A stretch of 64,000 bases of DNA from an uncultured Bradyrhizobium sp. (GCF_936928535.1 NZ_CAKZHY010000058.1:1-64000), one strand, 5' to 3'; shown: positions 9,487 to 19,988, numbered from the stretch's first letter. The notes: generated by a model from the sequence alone, not told the origin. Numbers and translations: made by a program.

Positions 9487-10203
9487 TCAGGTCCCGCCCC
9501 TCGCACGCTCCAACGCGTCGAGGAGATCGTCGATCTCCATGCGCTTGCGGAAATCGGGATCGACGAACCGTGCCACGACAATTCCGTCCCGGCCAACGAC
9601 GAACACGGCCGGAATAGGCAGCATCCAGCCGTCATTGCCGTGAAACCTGGCCATATCCTGGTAAGATAGCAGCCCCTGAATCTCCGTACCGAGCCAGATT
9701 GCCAGATTGAGGGACAGCGCATAGCCGTTGTCGAGATCGGTGAGCACGGGAAACGGCGCCGCTGCCTCGATCTTGAATTTCCCGGTGAATTCCTGCGTCT
9801 CCGGCATGATGGCGACGATCCGCGCGCCCATCGCCTTAATGCGATCCTCCGCCTGGATCACCGCGCGGATATTCAATCGGCAGTACGGACACCAGTGCCC
9901 GCGAAAGAACATCACCGCGACCGGGCCGTGCGCGAGCAGCGATGACAACGTCGCCAGCTGTCCGTTCTCGTCCGGCAGCATGAAGGGCGGCATGACCTCG
10001 CCAGGACGTGGCGCGTTCTCGCCGCCGCCGTTCCGGCTCAGGCGCTCCACCAGGCGGTCGACCGCGTCGCCATAAGCGGGGAATATCTCTCGGCCGGCAT
10101 GCGCATAGGCGCGAAGCTGCTCGTTCAACGTGCCTTCCATGTCGCGGCAGCGCTGGAAGGCAAGCTTGAGCCGTTCGGCATCGGCTGGTGATAAGGACGT
10201 CAT
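9487..10203 (-). CDS. Peroxiredoxin-like AhpC/TSA family protein
   Basis: A 238-residue thioredoxin-fold protein. Residues 1-65 are a helical extension; the AhpC/TSA domain follows with PPFMLPDENGQ and FFRGHWCPYCRLNIRA. The CPYC pair places peroxidatic and resolving cysteines two residues apart, as in the atypical peroxiredoxin-like group that also resembles thioredoxins. It probably reduces peroxides or acts as a disulfide reductase in the cytoplasm; no signal peptide is seen. It is divergent from the cupin gene across a region with a tandem inverted-repeat array, so the two may share control. Confidence 0.85.
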   Translation of the reverse strand: MTSLSPADAERLKLAFQRCRDMEGTLNEQLRAYAHAGREIFPAYGDAVDRLVERLSRNGGGENAPRPGEVMPPFMLPDENGQLATLSSLLAHGPVAVMFFRGHWCPYCRLNIRAVIQAEDRIKAMGARIVAIMPETQEFTGKFKIEAAAPFPVLTDLDNGYALSLNLAIWLGTEIQGLLSYQDMARFHGNDGWMLPIPAVFVVGRDGIVVARFVDPDFRKRMEIDDLLDALERARGGT

Positions 10204-10323
10204 CTTCCCGCTCCGCCAACAAGAGTTCGCATTGTCTTGACGTTCAGGCCGCCCCGCAAGGGGGCACGGTGCCTATCCGATGTCAGATCCATCTCGAACG
10301 GAAATGCTGATCCCCAATCAGTT

Positions 10324-10368
10324 CGATAGCCGGGGTCTATCGGGGCGCGATAGCGCGGAGCTATCGCG
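10324..10368. promoter_or_regulatory. Tandem operator-like array: four GATAG/CTATC half-sites
   Basis: Half-sites GATAG, CTATC, GATAG and CTATC start at 10325, 10337, 10349 and 10361, exactly 12 bases apart and alternating in direction. They form two adjacent inverted repeats in two roughly 24-base units. The second has perfect nine-base arms (CGCGATAGC at 10346-10354 and GCTATCGCG at 10360-10368). The array lies 95 bases before the cupin gene and 120 bases before the divergent peroxiredoxin gene. Even helical spacing suggests cooperative binding of a dimeric regulator; the protein is unknown. Confidence 0.5.
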
Positions 10369-10462
10369 TCGAGAGCGAGACGGCATTTCATCTCACAGAC
10401 GACTTCGGCGAGCCTGATGCCATAGCCGAACCGTTGCGGTTGCGGCCAACCCGGAGACGAAC

Positions 10463-10945
10463 ATGCTCAGCCTTTCGCGCCTACCGCACACGATCTTGCC
10501 CGGCCTTGCCATCGCCGGCGCTCTGCTCGTCACGGCACAATCGGCCTCCGCCGGCGAATGCCCCGCCGACAAGATCAAGCCGAACGCGCAGAAGATGGTC
10601 GACTACAAGCCGGTGGGCGTCACCGACGTCACGCTGGGCTCGATCAACCTCGAGAAGCAGCCGGCAAATATCAAGGATCGGGAGCTGCGCTTCCGGAAGC
10701 TGACGATCGAGCCCGGCGGCATCGTACCCTGGCACAGTCACGACGACCGGCCGGCGCTGATCTTCGTGCAACAGGGCGAGATCGTCGAATACGCCTCCAA
10801 CTGTATCGATCCGATCGTGCACAAGGCCGGCGACCTGCGTGCCGAAGTCTTCGGCACGTCGCACTGGTGGAAAAATCTCGGCAAGGAGACCGTCATTCTC
10901 TACGTCGGCGATGTTCGCAGGGATCCGCAAGACCACAACATGTGA
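10463..10945 (+). CDS. Exported cupin-domain protein
   Basis: A 160-residue protein with a signal peptide (about residues 1-30, ending SASA before GECPADK) and a single cupin barrel. The first metal motif is PWHSHDDRPALIFVQQGEIVEY; the second cupin motif (SHWWKNLGKETVILYVGD) is degenerate but carries His. The location would be periplasmic. GGAG eight bases before the ATG supports the start. It is followed by an MFS gene after 94 bases on the same strand, so the pair may be a small transport or detoxification unit. Its activity is not evident. Confidence 0.8.
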   Translation: MLSLSRLPHTILPGLAIAGALLVTAQSASAGECPADKIKPNAQKMVDYKPVGVTDVTLGSINLEKQPANIKDRELRFRKLTIEPGGIVPWHSHDDRPALIFVQQGEIVEYASNCIDPIVHKAGDLRAEVFGTSHWWKNLGKETVILYVGDVRRDPQDHNM

Positions 10946-11039
10946 CGAGCGCAGCAAGCCCCCAGCGCTCGTTGCCCGATGTGGCGCCCGGCAGCCCCAA
11001 ACCGGGCGCCACATCCCTCTTCTCAGGAGACGTCGTGAC

Positions 11040-12251
11040 ATGACCGATATGCCTGCACTCATGGAGCCACCGGACACGATGATGGATGCGCGCTCCCCCG
11101 GCGTCATCCGCCGCTCGCTCGTCATTGGACTGATCGCATTCCTGACCGTTGTCGACTTGTTTGCGACGCAGGCGATCCTGCCATCCCTGACCCGCCATTA
11201 TGGGGTGACGCCCGCCGCGATGGGCTTTGCCGTCAACGCGAGCACCTTTGGTATGGCGTTTGCCGGCCTCGTCGTCGGCCTTTTCAGCCCGCATATCGAT
11301 CGGCGTCTTGGCATCCTGCTCAGCCTGATGCTGTTGGCAATCCCCACCAGCCTGCTCGCAGTGGCCCCTAATCTCACGGCCTTCACGAGCCTTCGGATCG
11401 CACAAGGCTTGTGCATGGCATCAGCCTTTACACTGACCCTCGCCTATCTCGGGGAGCATTGCAGCGCGATGGACGCTGGCGGCGCCTTTGCCGCCTACAT
11501 CACCGGCAATGTTGCCAGCAATCTCATCGGGCGGTTGATTTCTGCCTCAGTCGCCGACAGCTTTGGACTATCCTGGAATTTCTACTTCTTTGCCGCGCTC
11601 AACCTTGCCGGTGCCGCGCTGGTCTATTTCACGATCCATCGCGTCCAGCCAATGCATGCAATGACACTTATCGGCTCTCCGCTCGCCGCCATGACAGCGC
11701 ATTGGCGCAATCGTCGTCTGCGCTCTGCCTTCGGGATCGGGTTCTGCATCCTGTTCGCTTTCATCGGCACCTTCACCTTCGTGAACTTCGTGCTGGTTCG
11801 GCCGCCATTATCATTGAGCATGATGAACCTCGGCCTCGTCTATTTCGTGTTCCTGCCGTCGGTCATGACCACGCTGTTTGCTGGAAGGGTCGCCTCGCTC
11901 ATCGGTACCCGCCCCACGATTTGGGGCGCCCTCGCGATCGCGGGGTTGGGGTTGCCGTTGATGCTCAGTCGACATCTGGTTGACGTGCTGGCCGGCATGG
12001 TCCTGATGGGCGTCGGCACCTTCTTCGCGCAGGCCGCAGCCACCGGTTTCGTTGGGCAAGCCGCTGCCGAGAACCGTGGTGTTGCGAGCGGCATCTACCT
12101 CGCCTGCTATTTCCTCGGCGGCTTGGCAGGAACGATCGTGCTGGGTCTCTTTTTCGTCCATTTCGGCTGGACCGGCTGCGTGATCGGTGTGGCACTCTCA
12201 CTCTCCGGTGCCGGTCTTATGACATCTGCTCTGAAGAGCGATTTGACGTGA
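11040..12251 (+). CDS. MFS transporter
   Basis: A 403-residue major facilitator with about 12 hydrophobic segments. The N-terminal half shows VVDLFATQAILPSL and the loop GLFSPHIDRRLGI in the usual motif A position; LAYLGEHCS lies in the fifth helix region. It resembles the CynX/arabinose-exporter-like group of MFS proteins. I start at the ATG at 11040 behind AGGAG; the open frame upstream to 10839 overlaps the cupin gene. Substrate unknown. It probably shares a transcript with the exported cupin. Confidence 0.85.
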   Translation: MTDMPALMEPPDTMMDARSPGVIRRSLVIGLIAFLTVVDLFATQAILPSLTRHYGVTPAAMGFAVNASTFGMAFAGLVVGLFSPHIDRRLGILLSLMLLAIPTSLLAVAPNLTAFTSLRIAQGLCMASAFTLTLAYLGEHCSAMDAGGAFAAYITGNVASNLIGRLISASVADSFGLSWNFYFFAALNLAGAALVYFTIHRVQPMHAMTLIGSPLAAMTAHWRNRRLRSAFGIGFCILFAFIGTFTFVNFVLVRPPLSLSMMNLGLVYFVFLPSVMTTLFAGRVASLIGTRPTIWGALAIAGLGLPLMLSRHLVDVLAGMVLMGVGTFFAQAAATGFVGQAAAENRGVASGIYLACYFLGGLAGTIVLGLFFVHFGWTGCVIGVALSLSGAGLMTSALKSDLT

Positions 12252-12360
12252 CCGGTTCGAGACTGCATAGGCCGCGCGGTCAGCGAGCCTCTTGGCTCCC
12301 GCACTTCTCGAGGCCACCGTGATGTCCGCTTTGATGGATCGGGTCCAGCCTAACCGGGGC

Positions 12361-12382
12361 CGTCGAGCGTGTGCGCTCGACG
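12361..12382. promoter_or_regulatory. Perfect inverted repeat upstream of lysR
   Basis: CGTCGAGCG and CGCTCGACG are exact reverse complements separated by TGTG. The site is 110 bases after the MFS stop and 45 bases before the LysR start at 12428. It could be an operator or a GC-rich hairpin. No run of T follows on the plus strand, which argues against a simple intrinsic terminator for the MFS gene. Confidence 0.45.
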
Positions 12383-12427
12383 TATGGCCGCTATCCCCGT
12401 TGAGCTCATCCGCTTATGATCGGCCAC

Positions 12428-13336
12428 ATGGACATAGCTGGCTTCGACCTCAACTTGATGAAGGCCTTTGATGCGCTGTACGCGGAGCGTCACGTGACGC
12501 GCGCCGGATCGCGGATCGGCCTCAGCCAGTCGGCGATGAGCGGAGCACTCACGCGATTGCGAGAGCTTCTTGGGGACGAGCTCTTCGTACGAACGCCTTC
12601 AGGCATGCAGCCGACGCCCCGCGCACATGACCTTGCTGGACCCGTCTCTGATGCGCTGCGGCTTCTCCGGAGCGCGCTACAGGCCGATAGCTTCGACCCC
12701 GCGACGGCCGACAATACCGTCACGCTCGCGATGACCGACTATGCGGCGTTCGTCTTGTTGCCCCCGCTCATGGCCCGCATCAGCGTCGATGCCCCGCACA
12801 TCAATGTGCGCGTCTGCGGGATATTCGGACGAGACGAAGCTATTACGCTGCTCGACAGCGGCGAGGCGAATCTCGCAATCGGTTTCCCCACCGAGACGTC
12901 GGCGCGCATTATCAGCAGCCCGCTGTTTTTTGAGAGTTTCGCCTGCGTCGCGCGGGCGGGACACCCGGCGTTCGCAGGTGGTCCAAGCCTCAAGGCTTTC
13001 GCAGCGGCGCCGCATCTTCTGGTATCCCCGGAAGGCGACCGTTCCGGGATCGTCGATCTAAGGCTTGCCGATCTCGGCCTGGAACGGCGCGTCGTGCTGA
13101 GCCTGCCGCAATTTCTGGCCGCACCCTTCGTGATCGCTGGAACCGACCTCGTCGCGACGCTGGCCTCCCGGGTCGCACGAAGGTTCGCTGATACTGGAGT
13201 TGGCATAGCGATCTATGATCCGCCGCTCGAACTGCCCACTTGGCCAGTCCACTTGATGTGGCACCGGCGGGCGGATACGCATGGGGCTATCGCCTGGCTG
13301 CGCGGCATCATCACCAAAATAGCCGCCTCGGCGTGA
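12428..13336 (+). CDS. LysR family transcriptional regulator (NodD/LinR-like group)
   Basis: A 302-residue LysR protein beginning MDIAGFDLNLMKAFDALYAE, with helix-turn-helix GSRIGLSQSAMSGALTRLRE and LFVRTPSGMQPTPRA. This opening style belongs to the group that includes NodD- and LinR-like regulators. An in-frame ATG at 12416 would add four residues. The effector domain follows to the end. It is followed on the same strand by an epimerase and a DoxX protein. A perfect palindrome lies 45 bases upstream and may be its own site. Confidence 0.88.
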   Translation: MDIAGFDLNLMKAFDALYAERHVTRAGSRIGLSQSAMSGALTRLRELLGDELFVRTPSGMQPTPRAHDLAGPVSDALRLLRSALQADSFDPATADNTVTLAMTDYAAFVLLPPLMARISVDAPHINVRVCGIFGRDEAITLLDSGEANLAIGFPTETSARIISSPLFFESFACVARAGHPAFAGGPSLKAFAAAPHLLVSPEGDRSGIVDLRLADLGLERRVVLSLPQFLAAPFVIAGTDLVATLASRVARRFADTGVGIAIYDPPLELPTWPVHLMWHRRADTHGAIAWLRGIITKIAASA

Positions 13337-13437
13337 CGCCATTGGCGCGATCGATATCGCCACATCAGGACTCGCGATTTCCATCTGCATTGCCGTTCCG
13401 CTTTGTTGGATTCACCGAAATTGAAGAGGTGATCGAC

Positions 13438-14328
13438 ATGCGAGTTTTGGTAACAGGCGCGACTGGCTTGATCGGCGGCGCGGTAGCGCAGCGATTGAAG
13501 GAGGGAGGTCATGAAGTCGTGGGGCTCGCCCGGTCGGAAGCGAGCGCGGCCAAGCTGCTCGACCGAGGCTTCGTGGCGGAGCCAGGTGAGCTTGCCGACC
13601 CGGTGAGTTTGGCCTCGGCGGTGCAGGGCGTGGACGCCGTCGTCCATGCCGCTTCGCCGAACGACCAGAACGCTGCGTCTCTCGATGAGATTGCGACGCG
13701 TGCAATCCTTGAAGCCCAGCGTGGAACGGGTAAGCGCCTCATCTATACCAGTGGCAGCTTGGTCTACGGCTCCACGGGCGACACGTCAGCGACCGAGGAT
13801 ACTCCATTGAACCCGGTCGAGATGGTCCGCTGGCGCCAGGCTCTGGAACGCGAGATCCTCGCAGCCGGAGCCGTGGGCGTCCATACGGTCGTTATTCGGC
13901 CTGCCTGGGTATATGGCAACTGGGGCGGCGCCGCGATGATGATGGTCGCAGCGGCCAAGGAACATGGCGCGGCGCTTCATGTCGGGGACGGTCAAAATCG
14001 CTGGTCGACCGTGCATGCCGACGACCTGGCCGATCTCTATGCGCTCGCGCTCGAGCTGGCACCGGCGGGATCCATCTTCAATGGCGCGCACGGTTCGGCG
14101 CTGCGGCTCGTCGAGATCGCACGCGCGGCGAGCGAGTTGGGGGGTGCCGGGGGCCGCGTAGCGGCGTGGCCGCTCGACGAGGCGCGCAAGGTCCTCTGGG
14201 GCTTCGCGGATGCGATCGCCTCCGATCAGATCATCTCGGGCGAGAAGGCGAAGCGCGAACTCGGCTGGAATCCCTCGCGGGCATCGATCATCGACGAGTT
14301 GCACGCTTATGCGTTGGCGGTCGCTTAA
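13438..14328 (+). CDS. NAD(P)-dependent epimerase/dehydratase family protein
   Basis: A 296-residue extended short-chain dehydrogenase. The cofactor motif is MRVLVTGATGLIGGAV at the very N-terminus, which fixes the start at 13438; VVHAASPNDQ, LIYTSGSLVYG and VIRPAWVYG follow. The usual Tyr-x-x-x-Lys is not clear: the matching stretch reads VEMVRWRQALE, so the catalytic Tyr appears missing. This is common in the NmrA-like and saccharopine-like branches, so enzymatic activity is uncertain. The next gene starts three bases after its stop, indicating one transcript. Confidence 0.8.
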   Translation: MRVLVTGATGLIGGAVAQRLKEGGHEVVGLARSEASAAKLLDRGFVAEPGELADPVSLASAVQGVDAVVHAASPNDQNAASLDEIATRAILEAQRGTGKRLIYTSGSLVYGSTGDTSATEDTPLNPVEMVRWRQALEREILAAGAVGVHTVVIRPAWVYGNWGGAAMMMVAAAKEHGAALHVGDGQNRWSTVHADDLADLYALALELAPAGSIFNGAHGSALRLVEIARAASELGGAGGRVAAWPLDEARKVLWGFADAIASDQIISGEKAKRELGWNPSRASIIDELHAYALAVA

Positions 14329-14331
14329 GCC

Positions 14332-14649
14332 ATGCACATGATATTCATTAGGCTGCTTGCCGCTGCCTTCGCCGGTGCAGGTCTGTTCAATGCGATCGCG
14401 ACGTCGACCACGCGGAGCAACTTTGTTCGATGGGGGTATCCTGCGTGGTGGTGCCGAGTCACCGGCGGACTGGAAATGTCGGCCGCAATCCTGGTCGCTA
14501 TACCGGCAACCCGTGCAGCAGGTTTGATCCTCTGCGCCGTCATTCTTGCGGCGGCAGCTTTGACCATCCTGCGACATCGGGAATTTTCCCATCTCGCACC
14601 GATCGGTTGCTTTGCTGCCTTGCTTCTGATGGCGAGTCGGTTTTCCTGA
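14332..14649 (+). CDS. Small DoxX-like membrane protein
   Basis: A 105-residue hydrophobic protein with about four membrane segments (MIFIRLLAAAFAGAGLF, LEMSAAILVAIPATR, GLILCAVILAAAALTIL, LAPIGCFAALLLMA). It fits the DoxX-like family in size and in the GLEMSAAIL segment. It begins three bases after the epimerase stop and is surely co-transcribed with it. No specific function can be assigned. Confidence 0.75.
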   Translation: MHMIFIRLLAAAFAGAGLFNAIATSTTRSNFVRWGYPAWWCRVTGGLEMSAAILVAIPATRAAGLILCAVILAAAALTILRHREFSHLAPIGCFAALLLMASRFS

Positions 14650-14861
14650 AAGATCGGTGGCTTCCGGGCACTTGAGGAAGCTGCCGGTCGGCTTGGAATG
14701 CCGAAGGAGAACGCGTCCCGTTGGGCGTCGAACCGTCAAGACCGGCCGTCTCGGCGGGACGCCGGTCCTGACATCGTGGCCCATGACCGGGATGTAAGTG
14801 GGGCGCGCCGCGAGGCGCCGCAGGATCTGTAAGCTATTGATCTACAAGCTTTTGAAGACTT
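14650..14861. other. Intergenic region before tRNA-Gln
   Basis: No supported gene. Weak frames here lack ribosome binding sites and family features. It is the downstream flank of the minus-strand tRNA and of the DoxX-like gene. Confidence 0.4.
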
Positions 14862-14935
14862 TGGCTGGGGAACCTGGATTCGAACCAAGACAAACAGAGT
14901 CAGAGTCTGTTGTGCTACCGTTACACCATTCCCCA
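14862..14935 (-). tRNA. tRNA-Gln (anticodon CTG)
   Basis: The minus strand folds as a complete tRNA. The acceptor stem TGGGGAA pairs with TTCCCCA, followed by discriminator G and an encoded CCA at 14862-14864. The D-arm, the anticodon stem ACAGA/TCTGT with loop CTCTGAC, and the T-arm with GGTTCGAATCC are all present. The anticodon at loop positions 34-36 is CTG, reading CAG codons for glutamine. Length with CCA is 74 bases. Confidence 0.96.
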
Positions 14936-15197
14936 ACGGAATAGCCGAACAAATTCAATCTCTTACTGATCTGTCCGACTGTGGCCGGCAGCGCGGTCTG
15001 CGCAAATCGCGGCTCAGGCGTGCAGCCTTCTACCCGCTCAGCCATAGGCTGGCAAGCGCGGCTGTGCACGGACGCGCGGGCCCAGCCACCTCTCCCGTCC
15101 GTCGCCAAAATATCTAAATGTCCAGCGTCGGCGGGTGGCGTGCCAGCGCCGACATGACTGCGAGACACATGCAGATTCCGAACGCTGGGAGATCCCG

Positions 15198-16697
15198 ATG
15201 CAGCGAGGGTTACAAGCAGACACCCCCGACCTCGATTACGGCTCGATCGGCGCACTGCGAAGCGCCTTGCTCGCGCAAAAACTGTCGGCATCGGAGCTGC
15301 TCGCGCACACGATTGCGCGCATCGAGGCGCTGGATGGGGACATCAACGCTGTGGTCGTTCGCGACTTCGATCGCGCCAGAGAGGCAGCGCGCGCTGCCGA
15401 TGCCGCGCTCGGCCGCGGAGAGCAACGCCCCCTCCTCGGAATCCCCGTGACCTTGAAGGAGCCGTTCAATGTCACGGGCCTGCCGACCACGTGGGGCTTT
15501 CCGCATTTGCGGGATTTCCAACCGGCGGAGGACGCGCTGCTGGTCTCCCGATTGAAGGCGGCGGGCGCGATCATCATCGGCAAAACCAATATCCCGATCG
15601 GGCTGCGGGATTTCCAGAGCTACAACGAGATCTATGGGACCACGAGGAATCCCTGGGACCTCGGCCGTTCGCCTGGCGGCTCCTCGGGCGGATGGGGCGC
15701 GGCGCTGGCGGCGGGATTCGGTCCGCTTTCGATTGGCTCCGACATCGGCGGCTCGATCCGCGTGCCCGCACATTTCTGCGGCGTGTTCGGACACAAGCCG
15801 AGCCTCGGCCTGGTGCCGCTGCGCGGCTACAGCCTTCCGCCGGCGCCACCCGTTCCGGGCCAAGGCGATCTTGCCGTCGTCGGACCGATGGCGCGCACGG
15901 CCTCCGACCTCGCGCTATCGCTCGACGTGATTGCCGGGCCCGACGAAGCCCGTGACGGCATCGGCTATCGCCTCGCGCTGCCCGCCGCCCGGCACGACAG
16001 CCTCAGGGATTTCAGGATCCTCATCATCGATACCCATCCGTTGATGCCGTCGGGCGAAGCCGTGCGTTCGGCAATCGTCCGATTGGCTGAGCGGCTCGAC
16101 AAGGCAGGCGCAATGGTCGCGCGCTCGAGCGCGGCGCTGCCCGATCTCGCGAACTCGGCGCGGCTCTATATGAGGTTGTTGAACGCAGCACGTAGTCCGC
16201 GCCTGACACCGCAGGCCCTGACCGAAGCGCAGGTGGTGGCCGCTACGCTCGCGCCTGAAGATCGCAGCCTGCAAGCCGAGCGCGCCCGCGGCTGGGGGAT
16301 GATCCATCGAGACTGGCTTGCAGCCGATGCGATGCGCCTGCGGCTACAGGCGCAGTGGCACGCGCTATTCCGCGACTTCGATGCGGTCATCTACCCGGCA
16401 GCGGCCGTGCCCGCCTTCCCGCATGATCATTCCGAGCCATTCGACTCGCGGCAACTCGACATCGACGGCAAGGCCCATCCTTACGCCGACGCCTGCTTCA
16501 TCTGGGCCGATCCGGCATCGACCTGCGGACTGCCGGCAACGGCCGTTCCGATCGATCGGTCGCCGTCGGGCCTGCCGATCGGCGTGCAGATCATCGGACC
16601 GTATCTCGAGGACCGCACGACGATCGCACTTGCCGGATTGATCGAACGCGAGTTCGGCGGCTTCGTGCCGCCGCCATCGTTCATCAGACGATCTTGA
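15198..16697 (+). CDS. Amidase (amidase signature family)
   Basis: A 499-residue amidase signature enzyme that hydrolyses an unknown amide. The Ser-cisSer-Lys triad is visible: Lys in VTLKEPFNVTG, cis-Ser in the RSPGGSSGGWGAALAAG region, and the nucleophile Ser in IGSDIGGSIRVPA. The C-terminal GLPIGVQIIGPYLEDRT is typical. The start at 15198 is supported by GGGAG seven bases upstream. It converges on the Fe-dehydrogenase gene with only three bases between stops, so it is not in the acid-sugar operon though it may act on a related nitrogen source. Confidence 0.9.
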   Translation: MQRGLQADTPDLDYGSIGALRSALLAQKLSASELLAHTIARIEALDGDINAVVVRDFDRAREAARAADAALGRGEQRPLLGIPVTLKEPFNVTGLPTTWGFPHLRDFQPAEDALLVSRLKAAGAIIIGKTNIPIGLRDFQSYNEIYGTTRNPWDLGRSPGGSSGGWGAALAAGFGPLSIGSDIGGSIRVPAHFCGVFGHKPSLGLVPLRGYSLPPAPPVPGQGDLAVVGPMARTASDLALSLDVIAGPDEARDGIGYRLALPAARHDSLRDFRILIIDTHPLMPSGEAVRSAIVRLAERLDKAGAMVARSSAALPDLANSARLYMRLLNAARSPRLTPQALTEAQVVAATLAPEDRSLQAERARGWGMIHRDWLAADAMRLRLQAQWHALFRDFDAVIYPAAAVPAFPHDHSEPFDSRQLDIDGKAHPYADACFIWADPASTCGLPATAVPIDRSPSGLPIGVQIIGPYLEDRTTIALAGLIEREFGGFVPPPSFIRRS

Positions 16698-16700
16698 TAT

Positions 16701-17834
16701 TCATGAGAACGCGACCTCGTACATCCCAAGGATCGCATCCCGGCCGAGATCGCGCGGGTTGTTGTCGAGTAGCCGCCGGATCGCGTGAGCCTCGTCGGCC
16801 ATCACGCCAAGATCCTTCCTGGGCACGCCGAGTGCTGACAGCCGCATCTCGACGCCGAGATTCTTGCAGAATGCATAAGTTGCATCGAACGCGTGCTTAG
16901 GATCGCTCTGCTCGGGCAGACCCAGCGCTCCGAGCACCGCGACCGTCTTCTCTTCCACAGCCGGCATGTTGAACGCCAGCGTATGCGGAAAGATCATCGC
17001 ACAGGCGAGACCGTGCGCGATGTGATGGCGCGTGCCGAGCGGATAAGCCACGGCGTGACCGGCGGTGGTGTTCACCGGCCCGAGGCAGTAGCCGCCATAG
17101 AGCGAGGCCAGTGACAAACCGGCGCGCGCCTCGCGATCGCTGCCATCGGCGACCGCACGCTCGAGATAGCGCCCGACCAGCCGAGCCCCTTCGAGCGCGT
17201 AGAGATCGATCGTCGGATGCGCCTTGCGGCTGGTATAGGCCTCGACGCAATGTGCCAGCGCGTCGACGCCGGTGGCCGCCGTGATCTCCTTCGGCACGGT
17301 CGTGGTCAGATCGGGGTCGACGATGGCGATATCGGCCAGCATGAAGCGGCTCTGCACCGCCTGCTTGTTCTGGCTGACGGGATCGGTGACGAGTGCGCGG
17401 GTGCCTGCTTCGCTGCCGGTGCCCGAGGTGGTCGGGACCTGCATCAGCGCGACGCTGCGGCCGGCCACCTTCTCCGGCCCGACGATGTCGGCAAAAGCGA
17501 CATCGGTTGTACACATCACCGCGACCAGCTTTGCGAGATCCATGGCACTGCCGCCGCCGAAGCCGACGACGAGATCGGGGCTGATCCCTTTCGCCATTGC
17601 AACCGCCTTCTCGAGGTTGGGGAGATCCGGCTCGGGCTTGACCTCGCCGAACACCTTGACCGCGCCCGGCAGGGCCAATGTGTCGACGCGACGCGCATTG
17701 AAGGGATCGGAAACCACCAGCGACCGCTTCGCGCCGATCCGCTCGGCGAAGCGAGCGGCAGCCGTGATCGTGCCGTTGCCGAATTCGAGGATGGTCGGAC
17801 GAAGGATTTCGATGGGCGTGAAGGCGTTGGTCAT
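16701..17834 (-). CDS. Iron-containing alcohol dehydrogenase / maleylacetate reductase-like
   Basis: A 377-residue group III alcohol dehydrogenase. Family features include GFGGGSAMDLAKLVAV (nucleotide-binding loop), PTTSGTGSEAG, and the metal region with HCVEAYTS, GHAVAYPLGTRHHIAHG and LACAMIFPHTLAFN. The start is the ATG at 17834 (MTNAFTP); 16 bases separate it from pdxA2 upstream, so it is the last gene of the acid-sugar operon. It may oxidise or reduce a hydroxy acid or aldehyde intermediate. Maleylacetate reductases are a close relative, but the neighbourhood favours a sugar-acid substrate. Confidence 0.85.
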   Translation of the reverse strand: MTNAFTPIEILRPTILEFGNGTITAAARFAERIGAKRSLVVSDPFNARRVDTLALPGAVKVFGEVKPEPDLPNLEKAVAMAKGISPDLVVGFGGGSAMDLAKLVAVMCTTDVAFADIVGPEKVAGRSVALMQVPTTSGTGSEAGTRALVTDPVSQNKQAVQSRFMLADIAIVDPDLTTTVPKEITAATGVDALAHCVEAYTSRKAHPTIDLYALEGARLVGRYLERAVADGSDREARAGLSLASLYGGYCLGPVNTTAGHAVAYPLGTRHHIAHGLACAMIFPHTLAFNMPAVEEKTVAVLGALGLPEQSDPKHAFDATYAFCKNLGVEMRLSALGVPRKDLGVMADEAHAIRRLLDNNPRDLGRDAILGMYEVAFS

Positions 17835-17850
17835 CTCGGGCTCGATCTCG

Positions 17851-18875
<1,025 letters not shown>

Positions 18876-18879
<4 letters not shown>

Positions 18880-19988
18880 GTCGGACTCCCCAGAGTGAGC
18901 AGATGATTATTCCGGAGCAGATCACGCCACAGTTCGCGTGCGCCGAATGCCCCGGATTTCGAGATGACATCGACACCAGGCCAGCGGCCGCCTCGCAGCG
19001 TCGAGCGCGGCAAGCCCGGCACGATGCGCCCTGTCACCTCGAGCGCGTGAGCGCCGAGCGCGACGCATACAGCCTTCAACGTTTCGCCGCCCGCAACGAT
19101 CAGGGTTCCCGGCGGATCGAGCGAGGCGATCAGCGCCGTCAATTCATGTGCGATCCGCCGCGCCGCCTCGGAACGCGCAAGGCCCTCGGGCAACGTGAAT
19201 TTCACCAGGGCCACACTGTCATCCGCCAGCTTCCGCTGCACAACGGCGCCCCCCTCGCCTTCAGCCAACGCAAGGGTAGCCTCGCCACACGCGGCGAGCT
19301 GAGACTCGGTTGTCGTCTGATCGGACCCAAACAAGCCCAGCACCGGTCGCTTCAGGACCGACGGTGCGACAGAACCATGATTGCGCGCAAGCGCACGGGC
19401 CAAACCGCCACTGCCGCACCAGAGCACAGGCCCTGGCATGTGCCGTCCCATCTCGACGACGCGATCGAGATCGAGATCGCTCTCGGCATCAAACACCTGC
19501 ACGCCGCCTTCGGACAGCGTGTCGGAGCTGCCTCGCCGTGCCTCGATGCCGTCATGTCTCAGTTGGTCCAGCAGATTGTCGCCGACCCGATGCCAATCTC
19601 CCTGCACAGTACGCGCATATTGCTGGCCGTCGACCGTGCGGCGTCCCTGATAATCGAAGGCAGGTGCGACGACGCAAGACGCCCAATGGCCGGTTTTCAG
19701 GCAAGCGCCGAGTTCGGCCGCCCAGGCACCGCGGAGCAGGCTATCGACTTTCTTGTAGGCGATCTCTCCGTCCTGAAGCCGCGACGCCAGCCGAGCGACG
19801 ATCTCGACACTGTCGGCTTTCGGACGCTCGCGGGTGCTGCTATCGATCGCGAGGCTCAGGGTGCCCGACGCCGCAGGCGCATCTCCCCAGACGACGTCGA
19901 ACGGTCCGCACAAGCCGACGAACTCCGCCGCGGTGTCGAGCGCGCCGGTGAGATCGTCGGCGATCATACGGACGCGCGTCATCGTCAT
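18876..19988 (-). CDS. dtnK: Four-carbon acid sugar kinase (DUF1537 family)
   Basis: A 370-residue DUF1537 kinase, shorter than many family members (about 420). The N-terminal substrate domain begins RMIADDLTGALDTAAEF, and YKKVDSLLRGAWAAELG matches the KxDSTLRG motif, with Leu in place of Thr. The C-terminal nucleotide domain shows VAGGETLKAVCVALG and PGLPRSTLRGG. With PdxA2 it should phosphorylate D-threonate or a similar four-carbon acid at C4. Assignment as D-threonate kinase rather than another acid-sugar kinase is inferred from the PdxA2 partner. Confidence 0.85.

Noticed and set aside
14650..15197. tRNA-adjacent island integration site
   Set aside because: No integrase, direct repeat of the tRNA 3' end or mobile-element gene is visible on either side.
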